33,061 nt of DNA. It comes from Bacteroidota bacterium (GTDB lineage: Bacteria; Bacteroidota; Bacteroidia; Sphingobacteriales; Sphingobacteriaceae). The stretch covers positions 1-33,061 of the forward strand of contig JAFDZM010000006.1 of NCBI GenBank assembly GCA_018266915.1, given 5' to 3'. The notes under the pieces are model-generated. The model saw only the letters and a list, made by a program, of their open reading frames with translations, did no database searches and was not told where the DNA came from. The number at the start of each line of letters is the position of its first letter. Position 1 is the first letter of the stretch. Made by a program: the position numbers and the translations under genes. Of the stretch, positions 18,073 through 25,833 are shown piece by piece.

Positions 18073-18534
18073 TCATGAAACGCTGTCGCGAAGCTCTTTT
18101 ATTTCGTCATGAGCTTCTATTAATTCCTCTTCCTGCTCCATCAGCATTTCGCGGATATAAGCAGCCAGCACCTCTTCATTCAGTGCTTCCTGGTAGGTTT
18201 TTTTGATGGCGTCTTCGCCAAATTCGCATTCTTCCAAAATACTATGACGGTCGTGACCGGTAAACGCCTCCTTTATAGATAACCATGCCCGGTGTAATTT
18301 GCCGGGAATAGTTGTGCCAGTATTGATCTCGCTGCCCAGTGCGGCAATCTCGGTGCCCAGTTCTACTTTATATCTGCGGCTGTCGTCTATGAATCGTAAA
18401 AACATAGGTATCAGGTCGGCATTAGCCGGATCGTTCTCTATCTCTTTCAGCGCTCTTTCATAGCCTTCTATACGGTCATTATTGATCAGTATCAGATCAC
18501 CCAATATCTCGATCGTTTTTGAAGTATTTTCCAT
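18073..18534 (-). CDS. PA2169-family four-helix-bundle protein (DUF2383)
   Basis: The product has 153 residues and is almost wholly helical, acidic and without a signal peptide. It matches the ferritin-like DUF2383/PA2169 family: TIEILGDLILINNDRIEGYERAL at the N-terminus, FIDDSRRYKVELGTEIAALG in the middle and a Glu-rich final helix. The family is often linked to stress or starvation conditions, but its function is not established. It is divergent from the Blc-type lipocalin gene across a 189-base AT-rich gap. A strong terminator follows. Confidence 0.85.
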   Translation of the reverse strand: MENTSKTIEILGDLILINNDRIEGYERALKEIENDPANADLIPMFLRFIDDSRRYKVELGTEIAALGSEINTGTTIPGKLHRAWLSIKEAFTGHDRHSILEECEFGEDAIKKTYQEALNEEVLAAYIREMLMEQEEELIEAHDEIKELRDSVS

Positions 18535-18723
18535 GTCTTTATAGGTTTTTCTGTATTAGTAATCAACCCATGCTTAGAGTGTTTGTTTATAGTATTTAAA
18601 AATTAATTTTCAACATCATAATATTTTTAAACTCAAACGAAATAAATATCAACCATTTAGCATTTTGCTTGCACATAAAGAAACGAATAACGAACTTTTA
18701 TATAACCAACTTGTTATTGAGGC

Positions 18724-19287
18724 ATGAAGAAAGAGATCATAGCAGGTACTGCATTAGCCGGATTAGGCATAGCCGCCTTTGCCTTAGCCACAAGAAATAA
18801 ACCCCTGAAAACCGTCGGTCATGTTGAACTGGAAAAATACCTTGGCAAATGGTACGAAATAGCCAAATTCCCTCAGAGTTTTGAGAACGGATGCACTAAT
18901 GTGACCGCAGAGTATAGTCTGCGCGATGATGGAAAAATCAGCGTGGTAAACAGTTGTACCAAGGATGGTCAGCCCAAAACAACCGAAGGTATAGCCTCAA
19001 TTGATGATAAAGAAAGCAACGCTAAACTGGAAGTGCAGTTTCAATGGCCATTTAGCGGTAAATATTGGATAATAGCCCTGGCTCCCGATTATAGTTATGC
19101 CGTGGTGGGCCATCCCAACCGTAAATATTTATGGATACTGAATCGTAAGCCGATAATGGACACCATGACTTATAACCACCTGGTGTTGGTTGCAGCAAGC
19201 CGCGGCTTTGATATTCGTAAGCTGGTAAAGACAGTACAAACTGAGGTTTCTGAAAATGCTTTCTCCATTCCGAATGGACATAGCTGA
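18724..19287 (+). CDS. blc: Blc-type lipocalin
   Basis: The product has 187 residues. The N-terminal hydrophobic segment (IIAGTALAGLGIAAFALA) has no lipobox cysteine, so it is a membrane anchor or an uncleaved signal. The lipocalin signature VELEKYLGKWYEIAKFPQSFE (G-x-W) at about 34-54 is followed by NVTAEYSLRDDGKISVVNSC, the YAVVGHPNRKYLWILNRKP strand pair and a C-terminal helix. This is the bacterial Blc/apolipoprotein D-like arrangement. Such proteins bind fatty acids or phospholipids and are induced by membrane stress. The gene converges on a small unknown gene, with a terminator between them. Confidence 0.92.
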   Translation: MKKEIIAGTALAGLGIAAFALATRNKPLKTVGHVELEKYLGKWYEIAKFPQSFENGCTNVTAEYSLRDDGKISVVNSCTKDGQPKTTEGIASIDDKESNAKLEVQFQWPFSGKYWIIALAPDYSYAVVGHPNRKYLWILNRKPIMDTMTYNHLVLVAASRGFDIRKLVKTVQTEVSENAFSIPNGHS

Positions 19288-19300
19288 AATGATTGGATAT

Positions 19301-19342
19301 AAAAAAAGTGATTGCATTCCTGCTCAACAGGATACAATCACT
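19301..19342 (-). terminator. Intrinsic terminator of the small gene at 19361
   Basis: Arms at 19307-19322 and 19328-19342 pair with an 8-bp perfect outer stem (AGTGATTG/CAATCACT) and an inner CCTG/CAGG. The minus-strand transcript continues into seven T. It lies 18 bases after the gene's stop. On the plus strand the arm is not followed by T, so it mainly serves the minus-strand gene. Confidence 0.8.
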
Positions 19343-19360
19343 CTGGTGAATTATAATTGG

Positions 19361-19636
19361 TTAAGCTAATTTTTTGCGTTTCGGGCTTTCCGTATACAGC
19401 CTGTTGTAATTCTCGATGAACCTGATGAGCGCCTTATGCATCATCGAGGGTTGCCACTCTTCGCTATTGGATATCCGGCAGTAATAAGGATCGTACACAT
19501 TACGCACTGCGGTAAATTTGTCTTTATCCAGCACCACTTCGATAAAATAATAATTGCCCAGGGTTAACCAGTAGGAATTATCATTATTACGCAGCCAGTT
19601 ATTCAGTATCAGATAATTTTCTAACTCTTCCATCAC
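19361..19636 (-). CDS. Small conserved-looking protein, unknown function
   Basis: The product has 91 residues, or 90 from the second ATG at 19633. I do not recognise a family. It is soluble with no signal peptide, rich in aromatic residues and Asn (NNWLRNNDNSYWLTLGNYYF), followed by YDPYYCRISNSEEWQPS, and has a basic C-terminus (SPKRKKLA). The folding pattern looks alpha-beta. Support for it being real comes from codon use like its neighbours and a strong terminator just downstream. Confidence 0.65.
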   Translation of the reverse strand: MMEELENYLILNNWLRNNDNSYWLTLGNYYFIEVVLDKDKFTAVRNVYDPYYCRISNSEEWQPSMMHKALIRFIENYNRLYTESPKRKKLA

Positions 19637-20084
19637 AAGGTTAAATAATTGGTTTTAAATAAATTATGACAGGTAGATGCCCTTGAGTTAGCTAAATAAC
19701 AAATGTTAATAACTTCTGTTGATTTCGCGTAAATCAAATTTAATATTCCACATTGAATAAAGCAAATTATTTTCATTAAATTAATTAATTGATTATCAGA
19801 ATATTACAATTTTCACCTAAACTTACTTTGTTGATATACTGTTAATTAAGTTGCATATTTATTAACATTTTGCTTTATAATACATTACGGTAAAAGCACT
19901 TCCGATGATGGTTTTTAGCTTTCTGCTTTTCGCTTTAAACTCTCCACCCGGATAAAATAGCAGACAATCTGATGAGTATTTGCCAGTATTAATATTTAAG
20001 AAAATAGGTAATTTGCTTTGTATATAAACCAACGCCACTGTGAGCACTCGCCTTGCGGTGCACTTTAAATTTTTCTCACTCAAA
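19637..20084. other. AT-rich intergenic region, no gene seen
   Basis: This 448-base stretch lies between divergent genes and holds no ORF with a believable composition. It is AT-rich, and the leader of the DUF1080 operon should start in it. TAATTTGCTTTG at 20009-20020 resembles a -7 element but does not match the consensus exactly. Confidence 0.55.
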
Positions 20085-20783
20085 ATGAATAGCACGATCA
20101 AAAAATCAATGTTGAAAGGCTTAGGCATGGGTCTTGGACTAATGCTCGCTTCAGGCCTTAACCATGCATCGGCCCAGGTGGTTGACAAAGGCTGGACACA
20201 GCTTTTTAACGGAAAAGATATTAATAACTTTCAGCAGGTTGGTCCCGGCACGCACTATGTAGAGGATGGCACCATACGCAGTCACGGTGGTATGGGTTTG
20301 CTGTATTGGAAGGGCGGAAAGTTGAGCAATTGCACCATCAAGGTAGTCTACCAGATGCAAAAAAGCAATAGTAACTCAGGTGTATTTATCCGTATCCCCA
20401 TAGAGCCGCGCGAGCCATGGATGCCAGTATTTTATGGCTATGAGGTGCAGATAGACAATCACCCTGAGACCTCAAACGAGGATGAATACCACGTTACCGG
20501 TACTTTGTACTCACTAACCAAGCCTTTAGCCAAACCAGGCAAACCAGGCCCGGAATGGAACACAATGGAAATCACCCTCGACGGGCCACGCACTATCGTA
20601 TATGTGAACGGCGAAAAGGTAACAGATTATACAGAAGGTCAGCCCACACCCGCACGTAAGTTCGATTTTGAACCCTATCGTGGATTGAGACCTAATGCAG
20701 GCTGGTTTGGTTTGCAAAATCATGGCGATGATGACATTGTATACTTTAAGGAAGTTGCTATAAAACCGCTTAAAAAGAAGTAA
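20085..20783 (+). CDS. DUF1080 / 3-keto-disaccharide hydrolase family protein
   Basis: The ATG at 20085 is preferred over an in-frame GTG at 20040, because it gives a normal signal peptide (KKSMLKGLGMGLGLMLASGL, cleavage after HASAQ). The product has about 232 residues with a concanavalin-like beta-sandwich: GWTQLFNGKDINNFQQVG at the start, CTIKVVYQMQKSNSNSGVFIR in the middle, then YGYEVQIDNH and WNTMEITLDGPRTIVYVNGE, all typical of DUF1080. Members of this family have been linked to hydrolysis of 3-keto-glycosides made by Gfo/Idh/MocA oxidoreductases. Such a gene follows after five bases, so the two almost certainly form an operon. Confidence 0.92.
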   Translation: MNSTIKKSMLKGLGMGLGLMLASGLNHASAQVVDKGWTQLFNGKDINNFQQVGPGTHYVEDGTIRSHGGMGLLYWKGGKLSNCTIKVVYQMQKSNSNSGVFIRIPIEPREPWMPVFYGYEVQIDNHPETSNEDEYHVTGTLYSLTKPLAKPGKPGPEWNTMEITLDGPRTIVYVNGEKVTDYTEGQPTPARKFDFEPYRGLRPNAGWFGLQNHGDDDIVYFKEVAIKPLKKK

Positions 20784-20788
20784 TAACC

Positions 20789-22309
20789 ATGAAACCCGAC
20801 GAAAAATCAACCGATAAAACCATCAGCCGGAAAGACTTTATTAAGAAAGCAGCGGTAGCTACAGCAGGCTTCTACATTGTGCCACGCTATGTTTTAGGCG
20901 GGCCTGGGCATGTGGCGCCAAGTGATAAGCTGTACATTGCTGCAGTGGGTTGCAGCGGTGAGGCTGAGAACGATATTCATCATCATGCCACTTCTCCAAG
21001 AAAGAATGGCGTAATATCATTTTTATGTGACGTGGATGATCGCGGAGCTGCCCCGCGACGCAAAGAATTTCCGAAGGCCGGGTTTTACCACGACTGGCGC
21101 GAGATGTTTGACAAAGAACATAAGAACTTTGATGCAGTTACCGTAGCAATACCCGACCATAACCACGCCATTGTAGGCTTAAGTGCCATGCAATTGAACA
21201 AACACTTATATCTGCAAAAACCATTAACACATGATATTTACGAGGCCCGCGTACTAACAGAGGCTGCTAAAAAATATAACGTAGTTACCCAAATGGGTGA
21301 TCAGGGTGCATCCTGCGAAGGTATGCGCACTATGCGTGAGTGGTTTGAGGCAGGGCTGATCGGCGATATCGAAAAGGTTTACTGCTGGACGGACCGTCCG
21401 GTATGGCCGCAGGGGATCAACTGGCCTACATCAAAACCACCTATCCCTAAGGAATTAAACTGGGATTTGTGGCTGGGCACGGCTCAGGAAACTAATTACA
21501 TTGAAAACCTGGTGCCATTTAACTGGCGCGGATGGTGGGAATTTGGCACAGGCGCATTAGGCGATATGGGCTGCCACATTATGGGCCCTCCATTTAAACT
21601 ATTAGGCTTAGGTTACCCTACCGAAGTATCAGGCAGTGCAAGCACTACTTACAGTGGTATTTTTAAAGAAGGCATTTACCCGAAAAGCGGACCGGTTAGC
21701 AGCTCTATCAAATTCAAATTCACGCAGCAAAATGGCAAACCGCTCGATCTGTATTGGATGGATGGCGGTATTACTCCTGAGCGCCTTAATGAGCTTGATC
21801 CTGACCTGAATCAGAACGAAGCTTTGGGTGATATACCAAGTGAAAATGACTTTGAAGGATGTACGTTATTCATCGGCACCAAAGGCAAAGTAAGCTGTGG
21901 TTGGGGCGGCAGTCATCCACGGTTGTTGCCTTTATCACTTAACAAGGATGTGAATGTTCCTAAGAAATATCCGCGCATAGAAGGCGATATGGATGGCCAC
22001 TGGTGGCAATGGATTGATGCCAGTATCGCCGGAAAAGGCAAAATGGAGGTTGACTCACCATTTGTGGGTTATGCAGGGCCATTAACCGAAACCGTATTAA
22101 TGGGCAACCTGCTATTGAGGACCTTCGATATACAGGAGAAGATCAAGCGCAATGACCCCGTTTACGGACAAATGGAAGGCATGAAATTTAGTGGTCGTTA
22201 CAGAGCGCTACTGTGGGATGGCGCGAATATGAAAGTGACTAATTACGAGCCCGCCAATCAGTTCATCCGCAGAGAGTACCGAAAAGGATGGGGTGAGGTG
22301 AAGTTGTAG
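20789..22309 (+). CDS. Gfo/Idh/MocA-family oxidoreductase with Tat-like signal
   Basis: The product has 506 residues. An N-terminal export signal has an R-K form of the twin-arginine motif (SRKDFIKKAAVATAGFYIVP). The Rossmann part follows: LYIAAVGCSGEAENDIHHH at about 48-66, DAVTVAIPDHNHAIVGLSAM and LYLQKPLTHDIYEARVL with the conserved Lys-Pro. The C-terminal alpha/beta domain contains WRGWWEFGTGALGDMGCHIMG with the catalytic-type His in the D-x-G-x-H segment. It probably oxidises or reduces the C3 position of sugars in the periplasm, working with the DUF1080 protein encoded just upstream. The exact substrate is unknown. The gene ends one base before a large inverted repeat. Confidence 0.92.
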   Translation: MKPDEKSTDKTISRKDFIKKAAVATAGFYIVPRYVLGGPGHVAPSDKLYIAAVGCSGEAENDIHHHATSPRKNGVISFLCDVDDRGAAPRRKEFPKAGFYHDWREMFDKEHKNFDAVTVAIPDHNHAIVGLSAMQLNKHLYLQKPLTHDIYEARVLTEAAKKYNVVTQMGDQGASCEGMRTMREWFEAGLIGDIEKVYCWTDRPVWPQGINWPTSKPPIPKELNWDLWLGTAQETNYIENLVPFNWRGWWEFGTGALGDMGCHIMGPPFKLLGLGYPTEVSGSASTTYSGIFKEGIYPKSGPVSSSIKFKFTQQNGKPLDLYWMDGGITPERLNELDPDLNQNEALGDIPSENDFEGCTLFIGTKGKVSCGWGGSHPRLLPLSLNKDVNVPKKYPRIEGDMDGHWWQWIDASIAGKGKMEVDSPFVGYAGPLTETVLMGNLLLRTFDIQEKIKRNDPVYGQMEGMKFSGRYRALLWDGANMKVTNYEPANQFIRREYRKGWGEVKL

Positions 22310-22310
22310 A

Positions 22311-22396
22311 ATTTGTCTGAATCAGAATTTACAGAATTTTAGAATGATCAGAATTCTGCAAATTCATTAATTCTGTAAATTCTGGTTCAGGCAAAT
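22311..22396 (+). repeat. 28-bp inverted repeat filling the gap between convergent genes (REP-like)
   Basis: Arms 22311-22338 and 22369-22396 pair over all 28 positions in the plus-strand RNA, with 26 Watson-Crick and two G-U pairs. On the minus strand the same two positions become A-C mismatches. The 30-base middle contains the palindrome CAGAATTCTG and an AATGA/TCATT pair. The arms are built from repeats of CAGAATT about 9-10 bases apart. The element occupies all but two bases of the 88-base gap between the two stop codons, so it probably ends or stabilises the operon message and belongs to a dispersed repeat family. Confidence 0.85.
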
Positions 22397-22397
22397 A

Positions 22398-23726
22398 TTA
22401 ATTATACCGGAACACCACATATCCCCATGGATCCATTTTCCATGGTTTACTGGTTAGGGGTTCTTCCTGGTGCCTGAAAACATTTAAGGGCTTACCTATC
22501 AGGCTTTCATCTTCAACAGTAATATTTTGCTCTTTATTGGATAGGTTAAGGATCACAAATACCTTTTTTCCATCTTTTTCCCTAACATAGGCATATACTG
22601 CTTTATTATCACCTACATTTACCTTGCGGAATGAAGCGTCGGCAGACAAAGCAGGCGTTTGTTTACGCAGGAACAGCAATGTTTTATAGAACTTCTCGCG
22701 GTCATATTTACCCATTTTCATGTTGTCCTTATCAAAGAACTTGATAGCGCGTAATACAGGCTCTTCCTGGCCGCTATAGATCAACGGGATGCTATGGGGC
22801 ATAGTTTGGGTAAACACAGCAAAGGGAGCGTGTGAAGCGCCCGGGAACGTGCCATAATCGGCCTTGTTCCAACTGTTCTCATCATGGTTACTGGTAAAGT
22901 ATAACTCCAGTGCATTATGCGGATATATCTTATCATATTTGGCTTTGATCGAATCCAACGCAGTTGCCGGACGGGTGCCTTTTGCAACGCCTATCATTGC
23001 GTGGAACATATCCCATGAATAAGTAGCGTCAAAACCACCGGGATGCAGGTAAGTTTTATCTCCTTCAGCCAGCCAGAACAATTCTTTCATCGAATTTAAC
23101 TGGGGTATACATCTCTTCCAGAAGGCATAAGGAACATTCCATGCCACATCACAGCGAAAGCCGTCAATATCGGTAGCCCTTACCCAGTATTTCATTGCAT
23201 TGATCATACTGTCCTGCATCACAACATTTTTATAGTTAAGCTGACGTGTGTCAGACCAGTCGAAAGCTACGGCAGGTTTGGCGGTTTTATCTTTTACATA
23301 AAAATCGGGATGACGTTTTATCCAAACATTATCAGCACCGGTATGATTGGGCACCCAGTCGATAATCACCTTCATGCCCAGCTTATGTGCTTCGGCAACC
23401 AACTTCTTAAAATCTTTTAATGAACCAAACTCGGGATTGACGGCGGTATAATTTGATACGGCGTAATAGCTACCCAAAGAGCCCTTTCTGTCCACCTTGC
23501 TTATTGGAGTGATCGGCATAAACCAAAGGGTTTGAACACCCATTTCGTTCAGTCTGTCAAGGTTCTTGGCGAATGCTTTAAATGTTCCCTGTTTGGTGTA
23601 CTGGCGAACATTCACCTCATAAATATTACCCTGCATTGCCCAGGCCGGGTGACCATCAATAGTTTGGGAAAAAACGGAGGAAGATGCCCACAACAATGCG
23701 AGCATAAACACAAAGATTTTTTTCAT
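22398..23726 (-). CDS. Secreted GH13 alpha-amylase-family glycosidase
   Basis: The product has 442 residues. The signal peptide ends at about residue 21 (ASSSVFSQ). The GH13 barrel has its conserved regions in order: VIIDWVPNHTG (region I), GFRCDVAW with nucleophile Asp193, ELFWLAEGD with acid/base Glu221, and FTSNHDEN with Asp282. A short beta domain closes the protein (KKVFVILNLSNKEQNITV). All three catalytic residues are present. It should cleave alpha-glucosidic bonds in starch-like oligosaccharides in the periplasm or outside; exact specificity is unknown. A perfect GGTTA-T-TAACC dyad (23742-23752) lies 16 bases ahead of the start and might be a regulatory site. Confidence 0.93.
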   Translation of the reverse strand: MKKIFVFMLALLWASSSVFSQTIDGHPAWAMQGNIYEVNVRQYTKQGTFKAFAKNLDRLNEMGVQTLWFMPITPISKVDRKGSLGSYYAVSNYTAVNPEFGSLKDFKKLVAEAHKLGMKVIIDWVPNHTGADNVWIKRHPDFYVKDKTAKPAVAFDWSDTRQLNYKNVVMQDSMINAMKYWVRATDIDGFRCDVAWNVPYAFWKRCIPQLNSMKELFWLAEGDKTYLHPGGFDATYSWDMFHAMIGVAKGTRPATALDSIKAKYDKIYPHNALELYFTSNHDENSWNKADYGTFPGASHAPFAVFTQTMPHSIPLIYSGQEEPVLRAIKFFDKDNMKMGKYDREKFYKTLLFLRKQTPALSADASFRKVNVGDNKAVYAYVREKDGKKVFVILNLSNKEQNITVEDESLIGKPLNVFRHQEEPLTSKPWKMDPWGYVVFRYN

Positions 23727-23852
23727 TAATCGGAGTTAGTTGGTTATTAACCGTAAATATAAATATATGGAAATCAAATATTTTAGCTTTCAATAAAATT
23801 ATTTATTTAAAAGTGAAAATATATTGACAATCAGATAGATATGATTTAAAAA

Positions 23853-24227
23853 TCAAATATTTTTTGCGAGTAATAAACCTCCGTAGGTAGCTATTATTCC
23901 GGTTGCTACGCTGCCTATGATATAAGTTAAAAACACGAGTATGCGTTGCTCAGTAAGGAGTGAAATATTTTCTAATGAGAAGGCTGAAAAAGTGGTGAAA
24001 CCGCCGCAAAGTCCCGTTGCCAGGAAAAAGCGCCATTGCTCTGCACGGTCGCCAAACCGTGCAGAATAAAATATGATAAAGCCGATCAAAAAGCAGCCGA
24101 CTATGTTCACCACAAACGTACCAAAAGGGAACGGAGAAGTAGTTGATCTATTGATCACATGACTCAGCGCATAACGCATCATACTACCGAAACCGCCGCC
24201 AACAAATACCAGGAACATATTTTTCAT
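23853..24227 (-). CDS. crcB: CrcB/Fluc fluoride channel
   Basis: The product has 124 residues and four membrane helices, the normal size for a Fluc subunit, which forms a dual-topology dimer that lets fluoride leave the cell. Family motifs are visible: GGGFGSMMRYALS near the start, FPFGTFVVNIVGCFLIGF in helix 2 with the conserved Asn, and LATGLCGGFTTFSAFSLEN in the broken helix 3, which carries the central Na+ site. It starts 24 bases after the CLC gene stop and is therefore under the same fluoride riboswitch. Having a channel and an antiporter in one operon is a doubled fluoride defence. Confidence 0.95.
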   Translation of the reverse strand: MKNMFLVFVGGGFGSMMRYALSHVINRSTTSPFPFGTFVVNIVGCFLIGFIIFYSARFGDRAEQWRFFLATGLCGGFTTFSAFSLENISLLTEQRILVFLTYIIGSVATGIIATYGGLLLAKNI

Positions 24228-24251
24228 AATTGAAGTTTTATATCCGTTGAT

Positions 24252-25646
24252 CTACCTTTTATTCAATTTATCCTTATACCGCGATAACCGATGATTCAGA
24301 AATTTCCTGCGCCGTTGTATAGATTGCCCTATCGAAGTCTCCTTACTATATGCGGGGTCAAATATCTTAGGTATAGCAATGCGCTGCGAACTGTATATAC
24401 CCGAATGCCCGCTAAAGAAATAAGCGGTGAAACAGGCTATGGCAAAATATAAAGCGTACTCTCCGCCAAAAAGTTCGATACCCATAAAAGTGCAGGCCAA
24501 AGGTGTGTTGGTTGCACCGGCAAATACGGCTATAAAGCCTAAAGCGGCAAACAAGCTTACCGGGGCATTCAACAATTGCGATAAAGTATTGCCTAGGGTA
24601 GCGCCGATGTAAAACAATGGCGTCACTTCACCTCCCTTAAAGCCCGTGCCAAGCGTGATGGTGGTATAAATGGTTTTCCATAACCAGCTCCAGGTATCAG
24701 AGCCGCCCTGGTGAAACGCTGATGGAATAGTAACTGAATCGGCAAATTGTGCATCTACCCCCAAACTCAGATAATCTTGTCGGCCTAAAAGCAGCGTCAG
24801 CCCAATGATGATCGATCCACCAACAACGGGGATGAGCCATTTAGTTTTTATAAGACGTTGCGATACATTTTTTACCCCGTGAACCATTTCGGCGAACAGG
24901 TAGCTGGTCAACCCAAACAATACGGATGACAGGATGATCTTTGCCAAAAGCAAATAATCAAAATGGATAAAGTTCAATCCAAAATTATGCTCACTAACAA
25001 ACGGATCGATATGATAAGCAGTATGATGAATACCGATCATCGCCACAGTTTGATCGGCAAAAATGCTGGCGATGAGGCAAGGGATAATGGCATCATATTG
25101 CAATCGACCTACAGCTAATACCTCAATCGCGAATATCGTTCCTGCTAATGGCGTTCCGAACACCGCTCCAAAACCTGCCGCCACACCAGCCATTAAAACG
25201 GTGCGCGAATCCTGCTCATTCAAACCAAATAAGCGACCAAAAAAATCGGCTATGCTACCGCCTATTTGCACTGCTGTACCCTCGCGCCCCGCTGATCCGC
25301 CAAATAAATGAGTAAAGACGGTAGCCCCAAGCACTAACGGCGCCATTCGTTTAGGAACACCTCCGCCGGGCTCATGAATCTCGTCCATGATCAGGTTATT
25401 CCCTTTTTCGGATGATTTCCCGTAAAGTTTATAAACAAAATGGATAACGATACCAGCAACAGGTAACAGGTACAAGAGCCAGGTATATGCAAACCGGAAA
25501 TGAATGGCCCAGCTAAGCAGCCATAAGAACAATGCAACAACGGCGCCAACAGCAATAGCCATGGGGATGGTTAACAAAGTCCAACGGACGAGATGATTGA
25601 ATATTAAAAAGTAGGGTGATTTAAATAAATAGCGTAGTCGTTTCAT
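24252..25646 (-). CDS. CLC-F-type fluoride/proton antiporter
   Basis: The product is a 464-residue CLC-family protein with about ten or more hydrophobic helices. The normal chloride selectivity motif GSGIP is replaced by G-N-N-L-I (82-86), and the gating motif is GREGT with Glu122. Both are features of the fluoride-selective CLC-F branch, not of chloride CLCs. Later helices contain GAVFGTPLAGTIFAIEV and FKGGEVTPLFYIGATLGN. It should pump fluoride out using the proton gradient. The assignment is supported independently by a fluoride riboswitch in the leader and by crcB directly downstream. The start codon lies one base from an alternative hairpin in the leader. Confidence 0.93.
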   Translation of the reverse strand: MKRLRYLFKSPYFLIFNHLVRWTLLTIPMAIAVGAVVALFLWLLSWAIHFRFAYTWLLYLLPVAGIVIHFVYKLYGKSSEKGNNLIMDEIHEPGGGVPKRMAPLVLGATVFTHLFGGSAGREGTAVQIGGSIADFFGRLFGLNEQDSRTVLMAGVAAGFGAVFGTPLAGTIFAIEVLAVGRLQYDAIIPCLIASIFADQTVAMIGIHHTAYHIDPFVSEHNFGLNFIHFDYLLLAKIILSSVLFGLTSYLFAEMVHGVKNVSQRLIKTKWLIPVVGGSIIIGLTLLLGRQDYLSLGVDAQFADSVTIPSAFHQGGSDTWSWLWKTIYTTITLGTGFKGGEVTPLFYIGATLGNTLSQLLNAPVSLFAALGFIAVFAGATNTPLACTFMGIELFGGEYALYFAIACFTAYFFSGHSGIYSSQRIAIPKIFDPAYSKETSIGQSIQRRRKFLNHRLSRYKDKLNKR

Positions 25647-25647
25647 G

Positions 25648-25685
25648 CCTATGAAATAAAAATATAAAAAAACTTATTTCGTAGG
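25648..25685 (-). promoter_or_regulatory. Alternative hairpin of the fluoride riboswitch, next to the start codon
   Basis: Arms 25648-25658 and 25675-25685 pair over 10 of 11 positions in the minus-strand RNA (CCUACGAAAUA with UAUUUCAUAGG). The upstream arm includes the last CC of the aptamer's pseudoknot strand. The downstream arm ends one base before the AUG. Formation without fluoride would block initiation; fluoride-bound aptamer would free it. The translational mechanism is inference, as there is no G+C-rich stem or clean terminator. Confidence 0.6.
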
Positions 25686-25741
25686 CGCCATCAGACCCGC
25701 ATTCAGCGGGACGGTTCAAATAGGTGGAACACCATCACCTT
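25681..25741 (-). ncRNA. Fluoride riboswitch (crcB motif)
   Basis: On the minus strand the leader begins AGGTGATGGTGTTCCACCT, a hairpin with the conserved GAUGG-GUUC loop. It continues with AACCG, a second stem CCCGC-TGAAT-GCGGG, and CTGATGGCGCCTAC. These are the conserved blocks of the crcB/fluoride aptamer, in the right order and spacing. The loop GGUGU can pair with GCGCC to make the pseudoknot. It precedes a CLC-F antiporter and crcB, which are known targets of this class. The RNA should switch genes on when fluoride accumulates. Confidence 0.95.
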
Positions 25742-25748
25742 AATACTG

Positions 25749-25779
25749 CAATAATACGCAAAGCTCACTTTTTTTCAAA
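25749..25779 (-). promoter_or_regulatory. -33/-7 promoter of the fluoride operon
   Basis: On the minus strand, TTTG (25779-25776) and TATTATTG (25756-25749) are 19 bases apart, the normal Bacteroidota spacing. The second element differs from TAnnTTTG at one base. Transcription would start at about 25742, exactly at the first base of the aptamer. Confidence 0.6.
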
Positions 25780-25833
25780 ATCCATTAAAAAGGTAACTAA
25801 TTCAGCATATCTTTAAGAACCAATTAACCTTTT

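Noticed and set aside
20040..20084. GTG start for the DUF1080 gene
   Set aside because: The added residues (STRLAVHFKFFSL) spoil the signal peptide; the ATG at 20085 gives a normal one.
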